Source of the DNA: Desulfuromusa sp.
GTDB taxonomy: Bacteria > Desulfobacterota > Desulfuromonadia > Desulfuromonadales > Geopsychrobacteraceae
DNA: 11,192 bases
NCBI GenBank assembly: GCA_021157505.1
Contig: JAGGWI010000261.1
Location: 1 to 11,192, forward strand
Direction: 5' to 3'
Position 1 is the first letter of the stretch. The number at the start of each line of letters is the position of its first letter. Position numbers and translations under genes: made by a program. The notes under the pieces are model-generated. The model was not told the DNA's origin, ran no database searches, and worked only from the letters and a program-made list of their open reading frames with translations. Below, one piece after another: positions 1-6,659 of the stretch.

Positions 1-123
1 ACCTGACTGCTCTGCCAAAACTTTGGTGATGGCTGCTGTCAGTGTGGTCTTGCCATGGTCAACGTGACCGATGGTGCCAATATTGACGTGCGGCTTTGTC
101 CTCTCGTACTTTTCCTTGGACAT
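1..123 (-). CDS. tuf: Elongation factor Tu, N-terminal 41 codons (partial, runs off left edge)
   Basis: EF-Tu is the cytoplasmic GTPase that delivers aminoacyl-tRNA to the ribosome. Only the first 41 residues are present. They begin MSKEKYERTKPHVNIGTIGH and contain the G1/P-loop GHVDHGKT (residues about 19-26) followed by TLTAAITKVLAEQSG, which is diagnostic for bacterial EF-Tu. The ATG at 123-121 follows a good ribosome binding site (GGGAG at 132-136). It is the last gene of the tRNA-Thr/Tyr/Gly/Thr cluster, 115 bases after the final tRNA. This matches the tufB arrangement known from E. coli, so it is probably co-transcribed with the tRNAs. The rest of the gene lies outside the window. Confidence 0.97.
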   Translation of the reverse strand, partial: MSKEKYERTKPHVNIGTIGHVDHGKTTLTAAITKVLAEQSG

Positions 124-131
124 AATAAAAT

Positions 132-138
132 CTCCCTT
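132..138 (-). promoter_or_regulatory. Ribosome binding site of tuf
   Basis: AAGGGAG on the minus strand lies 8 bases before the tuf ATG, as expected for a highly translated gene. The rest of the 115-base tRNA-tuf spacer (124-238) is AT-rich. I see no convincing promoter or terminator in it, which fits co-transcription with the tRNAs. Confidence 0.7.
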
Positions 139-238
139 TTGTTGTCTTTTGCGTCTACTAAACTAATTTTCCAGAAACAACTGCAAATCTAAGCAGTACT
201 AACCAATTCTAAAAACCCAAACCTCAGGCATAATAAGA

Positions 239-314
<76 letters not shown>

Positions 315-343
315 CTAACATAACCTTTTTCACGAAGAGAAAA

Positions 344-420
344 TGGAGCGGGAAACGGGATTCGAACCCGCGACCCTCAGCTTGGAAGGCTGATGCTCTA
401 GCCAGCTGAGCTACTCCCGC
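344..420 (-). tRNA. tRNA-Gly (anticodon TCC)
   Basis: This is a 77-nt cloverleaf with acceptor arm GCGGGAG/TTCCCGC (one G-T pair). The anticodon stem TCAGC/GCTGA encloses the loop CTTCCAA with anticodon TCC, which reads GGA and GGG. The T-loop is TTCGAAT, and the discriminator T and the encoded CCA (344-346) are present. It lies 29 bases upstream of tRNA-Thr(GGT) and corresponds to glyT in the E. coli tufB operon. Confidence 0.96.
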
Positions 421-538
421 CAAAATCTCTTCCGTATATCAAATGTGTGGGAAAGGACTCCACACGACCCTGCTCCAGTTCCTACGGCTCAACAGCCTCC
501 TGGCGCACAGCAGCCGGGCTCTATCCGGCAGGCTCAAA
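421..538 (-). other. 118-nt structured spacer between tRNA-Tyr and tRNA-Gly
   Basis: This spacer is much longer than its neighbours of 29 and 49 nt, and I can support no protein-coding gene in it. Two stem-loops are visible. One is GTGTGG/CCACAC (445-450 with 460-465, 9-nt loop). The other is GCCGG/CCGGC (513-517 with 525-529), with a further AGCCT/AGGCT pairing (494-498 with 530-534). RNase processing of the tRNA precursor would release it as a separate RNA fragment. Whether that fragment is stable or functional cannot be told from the sequence. Confidence 0.45.
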
Positions 539-623
539 TGGTGGAGGGGGGAGGATTCGAACCTCCGAAGGCTACGCCATCAGATTTACAGTCTGGTCCC
601 TTTGGCCACTCGGGAACCCCTCC
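539..623 (-). tRNA. tRNA-Tyr (anticodon GTA)
   Basis: This is an 85-nt class II tRNA with the long variable arm expected for bacterial tRNA-Tyr. The acceptor begins GGAGGGG (617-623). The anticodon stem CAGAC/ATCTG region carries anticodon GTA. The T-arm has GGAGG-TTCGAAT-CCTCC, the discriminator is A, and CCA is encoded (539-541). G34 of a GUA anticodon is one of the four positions that TGT modifies to queuosine. That is relevant because a queuosine-glycosyltransferase-like gene lies in the same window. It corresponds to tyrU of the E. coli tufB operon. Confidence 0.97.
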
Positions 624-672
624 AGGGGGTGTTTAACTATTCTATTATCAAGCCGTCAGGCCTGTTATATGC

Positions 673-748
673 TGGAGCTGGCGAGAGGAATTGAACCCCC
701 AACATCCTCATTACAAGTGAGGTGCTCTGCCAATTGAGCTACGCCAGC
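673..748 (-). tRNA. tRNA-Thr (anticodon TGT)
   Basis: This is a 76-nt cloverleaf with perfectly paired acceptor GCTGGCG/CGCCAGC. The anticodon stem CCTCA/TGAGG encloses the loop CTTGTAA with anticodon TGT, which reads ACA and ACG. The T-loop is TTCAATT, the discriminator is T, and CCA is encoded (673-675). It is the first gene of the tRNA-tuf operon. Its 5' end is only about 5 nt from the start site predicted from the upstream promoter. It corresponds to thrU in E. coli. Confidence 0.97.
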
Positions 749-759
749 ACAAGACGGGA

Positions 760-788
760 CTTATAACCCAGGAAAAACTGGAATGCAA
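760..788 (-). promoter_or_regulatory. Sigma-70 type promoter of the tRNA-tuf operon
   Basis: On the minus strand the -35 TTGCAT (783-788) and the -10 TATAAG (760-765) are separated by exactly 17 bases. The DNA just downstream of the -10 is GC-rich (TCCCG). Such discriminators are typical of stable-RNA promoters under growth-rate or stringent control. The start site would be near 753, a few bases before tRNA-Thr(TGT). The promoter sits only 8 bases beyond the cyuA stop codon, so read-through from the upstream cluster is also possible. I see no strong terminator between them. Confidence 0.75.
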
Positions 789-796
789 GATAAAAA

Positions 797-2077
797 TCAG
801 CTATTTTTTTCCTGCATAATTTGAATCATTATCGCGTCGACCTCGGCCATGCCAATTTCGCTGATACGACTCAAATTTTGAATTGTTTCCTCTGCCGTCT
901 TACCGACAAATCCTTCTACGGAGGTGATGCCATGGTCATTCAAAGCCATATAGGCAGAACGGATTGCCGAATCGGTAGAACTAACCACCTTCAGGGCGCA
1001 GCCACCCTTGGCTCCGTCACACAACATACCGCCCAGATCACTGATCAGGTTATTAACCGCCAGGGTCATCTGCTCGATATTTTTACCCGCCTGCTGATAG
1101 ACAATGGCAACCGCAGCACCAACCCCAGCGGCAATAGAACAACCACAGATCGGTGACAAACTGCCAGTGTAGCATTTGATATAACTATTGATCAGATGTG
1201 ATAGCGCGATACTTTTAACAATTGTACGCTCGTCAATATCAAACCAGAGTCCGACATTATAGGGGACCAGAATCGCAACAATCCCCTGGTTGCCACTCCC
1301 ACCACTTGACATGACCGGCAAACTGAGACCAGCCATCCGACCATCCGCCGCAGCTGCGGTTAAAATTTTGGTTGAAGAAAAAACATCATTCTGGAGATAA
1401 CCCTTCTCCTTGAGATCAGCAAGATAGTAGCCAACTTTTTTAATCTCCAGCCCTTTCGTTGAAATTGCCTGATTATAGCGAACCCCCTCCAATAGAAAAG
1501 AGTAGTCTTCCTCATCCAGTTGCTCTACGAGATCAACCAGATCGGCAATACGCATCCCCTTCAGGGTCTCCTTATAATCAGACTGCTGCACTGTTTCTGC
1601 CGCTGGATCTACGCTAAAAAGAACTTCTTTATCTTTTTCAAGCAAAATCAGGTTGGTATGGTTATCAGCCAGAATTGCTCTAACAGTTGAAACTCCATCG
1701 GAGGCAACAACCTCAATATGGAGACCTTGTCTTGCTGTATCGCAGGTGATCGTCGCTTTCTTGGCAGCAATCAGCTTCTTGGCCTGATCAATCAGTTCAG
1801 GTGCACCGCCATCCAGAATCTGCATCTTAAGTTCCGGCTGTCGAATCAAAGCCCCCAGCACTCCAGCAATCAGATTACCTCTTTCGCCATTGGTATTCGG
1901 CACGATAACCGCTAAGCCATTTTTATAAACACCAGGATCTACACTGATAGTTATTTGCTCCAGAGAACCCGAAAGCTCCTTAGCTGCAAGACTGGCAGCA
2001 TAGGCAACCGCCGTTGGTTCCGTACAACCAAGTGCTGGATAAACTTCCTGCTGGAGAATTGTTTTCAGTAAATTCAT
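797..2077 (-). CDS. cyuA: L-cysteine desulfidase, CyuA/UPF0597 (serine dehydratase alpha-like) family
   Basis: This 426-residue cytoplasmic protein belongs to the UPF0597/CyuA (formerly YhaM) family. These oxygen-sensitive [4Fe-4S] enzymes degrade L-cysteine to pyruvate, ammonia and sulfide. The family signature LGCTEPTAVAYAA is at residues 16-28, with Cys18. The serine-dehydratase-alpha-like C-terminal half carries CYTGSLSPICGCS (Cys302, 311, 313) and GGMLCDGAKGGCALKV (Cys353, 360), which are the likely cluster and active-site cysteines. Length is typical. The ATG at 2077 follows an AAAAGAG-type ribosome binding site in the 43-base gap after rlmB, so it is probably the last protein gene of that unit. 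The assignment to cysteine rather than another amino acid rests on family similarity only. Confidence 0.88.
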   Translation of the reverse strand: MNLLKTILQQEVYPALGCTEPTAVAYAASLAAKELSGSLEQITISVDPGVYKNGLAVIVPNTNGERGNLIAGVLGALIRQPELKMQILDGGAPELIDQAKKLIAAKKATITCDTARQGLHIEVVASDGVSTVRAILADNHTNLILLEKDKEVLFSVDPAAETVQQSDYKETLKGMRIADLVDLVEQLDEEDYSFLLEGVRYNQAISTKGLEIKKVGYYLADLKEKGYLQNDVFSSTKILTAAAADGRMAGLSLPVMSSGGSGNQGIVAILVPYNVGLWFDIDERTIVKSIALSHLINSYIKCYTGSLSPICGCSIAAGVGAAVAIVYQQAGKNIEQMTLAVNNLISDLGGMLCDGAKGGCALKVVSSTDSAIRSAYMALNDHGITSVEGFVGKTAEETIQNLSRISEIGMAEVDAIMIQIMQEKNS

Positions 2078-2120
2078 GTTAAATCACTCTTTTTTGGATA
2101 ATAGATTTCCTGCCCTGCTT

Positions 2121-2861
2121 TTATTGGCTATTCTGCCTGACAACCTCAAATAGAGCAATTCCAGTGGCGACCGAAGCATTCAGAGAATTAATTTTCCCGA
2201 GCATGGGGATTGTCAATAGTGCATCGCAGTGGTTGCGAATATTCGGTCGCAAACCCTTCCCTTCACTACCAACAACCAGGGCAAGGTTGCCCTGTAAATC
2301 GGTTGAAAATAAATTCTGAGCCTCTGCTTCACCAGCCAAACCATAACACCAGACCCCCGCACTTTTTAGTTCATCAAGAGTCCGTGAGAGATTAGTAACC
2401 TGACACAATGGCAGATGGGCAAGAGCTCCGGCAGCGGTCTTTTCCACCACTGAAGTGACCGGGCAGGAACGATCCTTGGCAACGATAACTGCCCGACACC
2501 CGGCAACTTCGGCACTGCGAAGGATCGCACCAAAATTATGTGGATCGGTAATGCCATCGAGAAGAAGAAAGAAAGCAACCTGTTGACTGGCTCTCCAGTC
2601 ACGCAGAAGTTCGGCAAAATCGGTATAGCGGAAAGAGGTCAGCAGCAGCAGAACTCCCTGATGATGGCTATGACCCGCCAGCCGATCAAGCTCCTGGCGC
2701 GCAAAATAATTTATTTTCAGCCGCTGCTGTTCTGCCTGTGAAATCAGCCCTTCCAAACGGTCGTTAGGCTCGCCGTTAACCACCAGCAGTTCAAGTGGCT
2801 TACGCCCGCGACCCTGCAAGGCTTCATGGATTGGATTGATCCCGTAAAGATAGTCAGCCAT
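2121..2861 (-). CDS. rlmB: 23S rRNA (guanosine-2'-O)-methyltransferase RlmB (TrmH/SpoU family)
   Basis: This 246-residue SpoU-class SAM-dependent 2'-O-ribose methyltransferase would act on G2251 (E. coli numbering) in the 23S rRNA peptidyl-transferase P-loop. The N-terminal substrate-binding domain (MADYLYGINPIHEAL, residues 1-75) resembles RlmB. The catalytic domain has the three SpoU motifs of the trefoil knot. These are DPHNFGAILRSAE (106-118, with Asn109 and Arg115), VVGSEGKGLR (196-205) and IPMLGKINSLNASVA (218-232). The ATG overlaps the pyrF stop codon by one base (TGATG), suggesting translational coupling. A TrmH-family enzyme acting on tRNA or another rRNA site is the main alternative, but the N-terminal domain favours RlmB. 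Confidence 0.92.
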   Translation of the reverse strand: MADYLYGINPIHEALQGRGRKPLELLVVNGEPNDRLEGLISQAEQQRLKINYFARQELDRLAGHSHHQGVLLLLTSFRYTDFAELLRDWRASQQVAFFLLLDGITDPHNFGAILRSAEVAGCRAVIVAKDRSCPVTSVVEKTAAGALAHLPLCQVTNLSRTLDELKSAGVWCYGLAGEAEAQNLFSTDLQGNLALVVGSEGKGLRPNIRNHCDALLTIPMLGKINSLNASVATGIALFEVVRQNSQ

Positions 2862-3592
2862 CAGCTTGCCAGTGCGCCCTCAATTTCCGCCAGAATCTTC
2901 CCGGCAGCCTCCAGAGGATCGCTGGCAGTAGAAATAGGGCGGCCGATGACCAGTGCAGTAGCTCCCGCAGCAATAGCCTCCGCCGGAGTTGCCACCCGCT
3001 TCTGATCATCCAGAGAGGCAAAAGTCGGACGTACACCTGGGGTCACAATGGCGAAATCTGCACCGCATGCCGCTCGAATCAGTGCAGCTTCCTGTGGTGA
3101 AGCAACGACACCATCAAATCCGGCAGATTGGGTCAACCTGGCAAGCCGTACCACCATCTCCTCTACCGGTCGATCAATCCCAACCTCACGCAAGGTCTCT
3201 GCTGTTGATGAAGTCAAAATTGTTACCGCCAACAACAGAGGTCTGGAAATCTCAGCCACAGCACAATAAGTATCAACTTCTGCTACCGCTTTACGCATCA
3301 TCTCTGCCCCGCCCAGGGCGTGGACATTGACGATTCCAACTCTCAACTTGCAAGCTTCAACGGCCGCCTTGGCCACGGTATTAGGGATATCGTGATACTT
3401 GAGATCAAGAAAGACACCACCGCCATAACCCTGAACCATCTTGACAACGTCCGGGCCACAACGGGTAAACAGTTGCTTACCAACTTTGAACATACCAACA
3501 TTTTTATGGAGTTTTTTAACCCATTCTTCGGCCGTAGAAAAATCATCTACATCTAAGGCAAAAATTAACCGATCTTTAGCTCCTGGTATCAT
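2861..3592 (-). CDS. pyrF: Orotidine 5'-phosphate decarboxylase
   Basis: This 243-residue TIM-barrel enzyme converts orotidine 5'-phosphate to UMP, the last step of de novo pyrimidine synthesis. It starts with LIFALDVD (residues 9-16, Asp14). It has the KVGKQLF strand (36-42) and the catalytic Asp-Lys-Asp signature FLDLKYHDIPNTV (61-73, with Asp63, Lys65 and Asp68). Phosphate-binding elements TPGVRP (184-189) and IGRPI (216-220) follow. All key residues are present and the length is normal. The start ATG overlaps the stop of the upstream DUF4388 gene by 4 bases (ATGA), and its own stop overlaps the rlmB start. The three genes are therefore almost certainly translated from one mRNA. Confidence 0.97.
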   Translation of the reverse strand: MIPGAKDRLIFALDVDDFSTAEEWVKKLHKNVGMFKVGKQLFTRCGPDVVKMVQGYGGGVFLDLKYHDIPNTVAKAAVEACKLRVGIVNVHALGGAEMMRKAVAEVDTYCAVAEISRPLLLAVTILTSSTAETLREVGIDRPVEEMVVRLARLTQSAGFDGVVASPQEAALIRAACGADFAIVTPGVRPTFASLDDQKRVATPAEAIAAGATALVIGRPISTASDPLEAAGKILAEIEGALAS

Positions 3593-4818
3593 TCGTTTCC
3601 CCCTGTCATCTCCCGGATTTTGGTTGTGAGCTTCTGAACCCGGGCAATGAGTGGCCTGGCTTGCTCAGCATCAAGATCGCGGCGGAGCGCCATTGTTGCA
3701 GTAAAAGCAACCTCGCAGAGCGAATCGGTCAATAGTTTCTTTTTGTCACCCTCCTCCAGACCAGACAGATTTGCAACGATCCGATGGCCATCGAGAGTCC
3801 CATCACTCTGCAATTCAACATCTCGCAAGACAAACGAATAGGGCTGTGGTAAATCCCGCAGCGAATGTGCCACTTCCTGAGAAAATTGTGGGCTGATCTT
3901 AAGAGCCTGAGTAAAAATAACCTTAAAGAGGTTATTGTAAGCTGCCAGAATCTGGCCAAGGACCCCTTCGATCTCTGTGGTTGGAGTTTCTTCCATACGG
4001 ATCAGCCGCTTCTCCACCAGGCCAAAGAGAATCCGCATTCCATCAAATTCACGCAACCCGATTTTTCGAAACAGATCCCGAGCGGTTTGCAGCCCGGGCT
4101 GAGCAAGATTCAGCAATCGTGCTTCAACTTGAGTTAAATCGGCAGCATCCTTGCCAGTTTCCAAAGGGAAATAGTCCAGAGAGATAAGTTTACGCATAAA
4201 CAGGGATCTTTCATCCAGACGGCGCAACCCCTCCATGATGATATTTTGAGTCTTCATCGACAGCCTCAAAATCCGTTCCTGTTCAATCTGCAGCGATTGA
4301 AAGTAAAAGCTCCCCGAATGTGCAGAAAAGAGGGTATAGATAATATGCTCCACCTGGTTACGAGACGCCAGCCAGAGATCCTTTGGGGCGACAACGCCAC
4401 GCTCAACCAGCAGCTTGCCGAGCGAAGTATTTTCATTCACCAATGAGCGTAATTCCTGCAGCGCATCCCGCTCAATTTTCCCCAGTGAAAACAGCACTTC
4501 TCCCAGGTCTTCACTGGGAAAAGTGCTGGTGGCAAAAACAATCTCACCCTGTTGGAAATAAAGTGCCTTTAATCCCCCTTCCAGTTCGATGGTCAGAATG
4601 CCGGTTTTACGAAACATGTTGAAATAGGAAAGGAGATCGGTAATAGCTCCCTCCTCCAACACTCCGGAAATCAGGACCGCCCCTTCCACCTCGGGTCGTC
4701 CAAGCAACAGATGTTCTGAAGAGGCAGAAATAATCGCCAGGGGTTGTCCCCCCAAGGGTCCATATATTTCTGCTGGCAACTGCAGGGTTCCACTTTTATT
4801 AATTTTAAGTTTATGCAT
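3589..4818 (-). CDS. AbrB-like/DUF4388 (PATAN-type) domain protein of unknown function
   Basis: This 409-residue soluble protein has no signal peptide or membrane segment. Residues 1-40 (KINKSGTLQLPAEIYGPLG, then a hydrophobic strand) resemble an AbrB/SpoVT swapped-hairpin motif. This is my pattern match and is only moderately certain. Residues about 48-190 form a DUF4388/PATAN domain (ISGVLEEGAITDLLSYFNMF, then KTGILTIE and LYFQQGEIVFA). Residues about 222-276 (DAADLTQVEARLLNLAQPGL, ending in LVEKRLIRM) look like the winged-helix segment that often follows DUF4388. The C-terminal 130 residues are helical and unrecognised. DUF4388 proteins in this group are often linked to two-component or small-GTPase signalling, but no partner is visible here. 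The gene lies 10 bases after proS and overlaps pyrF by 4 bases. A specific function cannot be assigned. Confidence 0.8.
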   Translation of the reverse strand: MHKLKINKSGTLQLPAEIYGPLGGQPLAIISASSEHLLLGRPEVEGAVLISGVLEEGAITDLLSYFNMFRKTGILTIELEGGLKALYFQQGEIVFATSTFPSEDLGEVLFSLGKIERDALQELRSLVNENTSLGKLLVERGVVAPKDLWLASRNQVEHIIYTLFSAHSGSFYFQSLQIEQERILRLSMKTQNIIMEGLRRLDERSLFMRKLISLDYFPLETGKDAADLTQVEARLLNLAQPGLQTARDLFRKIGLREFDGMRILFGLVEKRLIRMEETPTTEIEGVLGQILAAYNNLFKVIFTQALKISPQFSQEVAHSLRDLPQPYSFVLRDVELQSDGTLDGHRIVANLSGLEEGDKKKLLTDSLCEVAFTATMALRRDLDAEQARPLIARVQKLTTKIREMTGGNE

Positions 4819-4828
4819 AAGTCACAAT

Positions 4829-6559
4829 TTATTTTTCCAGTTTGAAAGCCAAGCCCTCAGCAACCAGCTGTTGTAGTTGGGGGGTCATCTCATCAAGCAA
4901 AAACATCGACGTCACACCACTTTTTCTGATCTTCAGCTCAACATTCCCCTCTTTTAAGTTGCGGGCACCAACCGTCACTCGCAATGGAATCCCGATCAAG
5001 TCTGCATCTTTAAATTTAATTCCCGGACGCTCATCACGATCATCAAGTAAAACCTCAATATTTAAAGCCAGCAATTGCTGATACAATTTTTCCGCCGCCT
5101 CACGTACCTGGTCATCTTTGGGGTTCAACATCGTCACCATGACCTGGAAGGGGGCCAACGCCATTGGCAGGATCATGCCGTTCTCATCATGGTTCTGCTC
5201 AATCGCTGCCGCCACAGTACGACCGGCACCGATACCGTAACAACCCATAACCAGTGGTTGAGCCTTTCCTTGAGCATCCAGCACCGTAGCGTTCATAGCC
5301 TCAGAATACTTGATCCCCAGCTTGAAAATATGGCCGACCTCAATGCCACGCCAACTCTCAAACTTACCGCTTTCACAGCGTGGACAGGGGTCTCCAGCTA
5401 CCGCCTGACGAAGGTCGGCAAACTGACTGATCTCGAAATCACGGAGCTGATTGGCACCGCTAAAATGGACATCGACCGCATTGCCACCAACGACAAAATC
5501 GGCCATCCCCTGCACTTCAGTATCAGCCAGGATACGAACCTTCAAACCGATTGGCCCGGCAAATCCGGCAGGTGCTCCAGTCACCCGATTAACCACATCA
5601 TCTTCGGCCATCAGCACCCAATCAACATCCAGCAGGTTGGTCAACTTGATCATGTTCAACTCGTGGTCACCACGCAGCAAAACCGCCAGAACTTCATCAG
5701 CCGAAGTCTGTACGATCAGAGTTTTCACCAACTGCTGTGGACTTAACTGGAGAAATTCAGCCACCTCTTCAATACTTTTTTGTTCTGGAGTATCGACCTT
5801 CTGCAATTCCAGAGTTGCTGCCGGAGTGACCATATCGCCGTAAATAAGTTCTGCTTTTTCCACATTGGCAGCATATTCGCAGCCATTGCAGGAGACAATG
5901 CCATCTTCACCCGATTCAGCCAGAACCATAAACTCATGGGAAAAGCTTCCACCGATAGCACCGCTATCAGCCTCTACAGAGCGGAAGTTCAGTCCACAGC
6001 GATTAAAGATATTCCGATAAGCCTGATACATTTTAGCGTAGGAACTATCGGCACCGTCATCATCCAGATCAAAAGAATAGGCATCCTTCATCACAAATTC
6101 CCGACCCCGCATCAGCCCGAATCGAGGCCGGATCTCGTCACGAAACTTGGTCTGAATCTGATAGAGATTCAGCGGCAACTGGCGATAGGAACTCACCGTA
6201 TTACGAATAATATCGGTGATAACCTCCTCGTGGGTCGGCCCCATACAGAAGTCGGCAGATTTACGATCTTTAAAACGGAGCAACTCTTTGCCATACTTCT
6301 CCCAGCGTCCCGATTCCTGCCACAGTTCTGCAGGGTTCGCCATCGGCATCAAACACTCAATCGCACCGGCACGGTCCATCTCTTCGCGAATAATCTGTTC
6401 CATCTTGCGCAGTGAACGCAATCCAAACGGCAGGTAGCTGTAAATTCCGGCAGCAACCTTACGGATCATCCCGGCCCGCAACATCAATTGATGGCTGATG
6501 ATTTCAGCACCGGCAGGAGTTTCTTTAAGGGTCGGCAGAAAATATTGGGAGTAACGCAT
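4829..6559 (-). CDS. proS: Prolyl-tRNA synthetase, bacterial type with INS editing domain
   Basis: This 576-residue class II aminoacyl-tRNA synthetase charges tRNA-Pro in the cytoplasm. The catalytic core includes motif 2 (FRDEIRPRFGLMRGREFVMK, residues 139-158) and motif 3 (MGCYGIGAGRT, 438-448). The anticodon-binding domain begins near residue 468. The INS editing insertion spans roughly 225-390. Lys279, in QLVKTLIVQ, falls at the number of the E. coli editing lysine, and His365 is the likely counterpart of the E. coli editing histidine. Hydrolysis of Ala-tRNA-Pro is therefore probably intact. CNGC (224-227) and CPRC (392-395) flank the insertion and could form a zinc ribbon. The ATG at 6559 follows an AGGA-type ribosome binding site 9 bases upstream. 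The gene is 100 bases after the glycosyltransferase gene, so it may also have its own promoter. Confidence 0.97.
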   Translation of the reverse strand: MRYSQYFLPTLKETPAGAEIISHQLMLRAGMIRKVAAGIYSYLPFGLRSLRKMEQIIREEMDRAGAIECLMPMANPAELWQESGRWEKYGKELLRFKDRKSADFCMGPTHEEVITDIIRNTVSSYRQLPLNLYQIQTKFRDEIRPRFGLMRGREFVMKDAYSFDLDDDGADSSYAKMYQAYRNIFNRCGLNFRSVEADSGAIGGSFSHEFMVLAESGEDGIVSCNGCEYAANVEKAELIYGDMVTPAATLELQKVDTPEQKSIEEVAEFLQLSPQQLVKTLIVQTSADEVLAVLLRGDHELNMIKLTNLLDVDWVLMAEDDVVNRVTGAPAGFAGPIGLKVRILADTEVQGMADFVVGGNAVDVHFSGANQLRDFEISQFADLRQAVAGDPCPRCESGKFESWRGIEVGHIFKLGIKYSEAMNATVLDAQGKAQPLVMGCYGIGAGRTVAAAIEQNHDENGMILPMALAPFQVMVTMLNPKDDQVREAAEKLYQQLLALNIEVLLDDRDERPGIKFKDADLIGIPLRVTVGARNLKEGNVELKIRKSGVTSMFLLDEMTPQLQQLVAEGLAFKLEK

Positions 6560-6659
6560 AGAAAAAGTTCCTGTTCATTTAATGAAGTTTAAGGTCACTT
6601 GATAAGCCTTGAAAAATAACCTGATTTTCACAGAAAAGCAAGTTCTTGACGGAAAGGAA

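Noticed and set aside
443..737. Three overlapping plus-strand open frames of 63-96 codons across the tRNA cluster
   Set aside because: They lie antisense to tRNA-Tyr and tRNA-Thr genes and the spacer, and their translations merely reflect tRNA sequence.
766..782. CCAG/CTGG hairpin between cyuA and the tRNA operon as a terminator
   Set aside because: The stem has only 4 pairs and no U-run follows. It falls in the spacer of a good promoter.
5075..5746. 223-codon plus-strand open frame
   Set aside because: It is antisense to proS, whose protein is fully conserved on the other strand. The translation looks non-globular and has no recognisable domain.
5780..6415. 211-codon plus-strand open frame
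   Set aside because: It is also antisense to proS over conserved catalytic motifs, with no ribosome binding site or family resemblance.
6575..6640. Possible proS promoter (TTGCTT, 17 bases, TATTTT on the minus strand) and weak hairpins in the 100-base gap
   Set aside because: The matches to consensus are too poor to list as a feature, although the gap length leaves room for a promoter.
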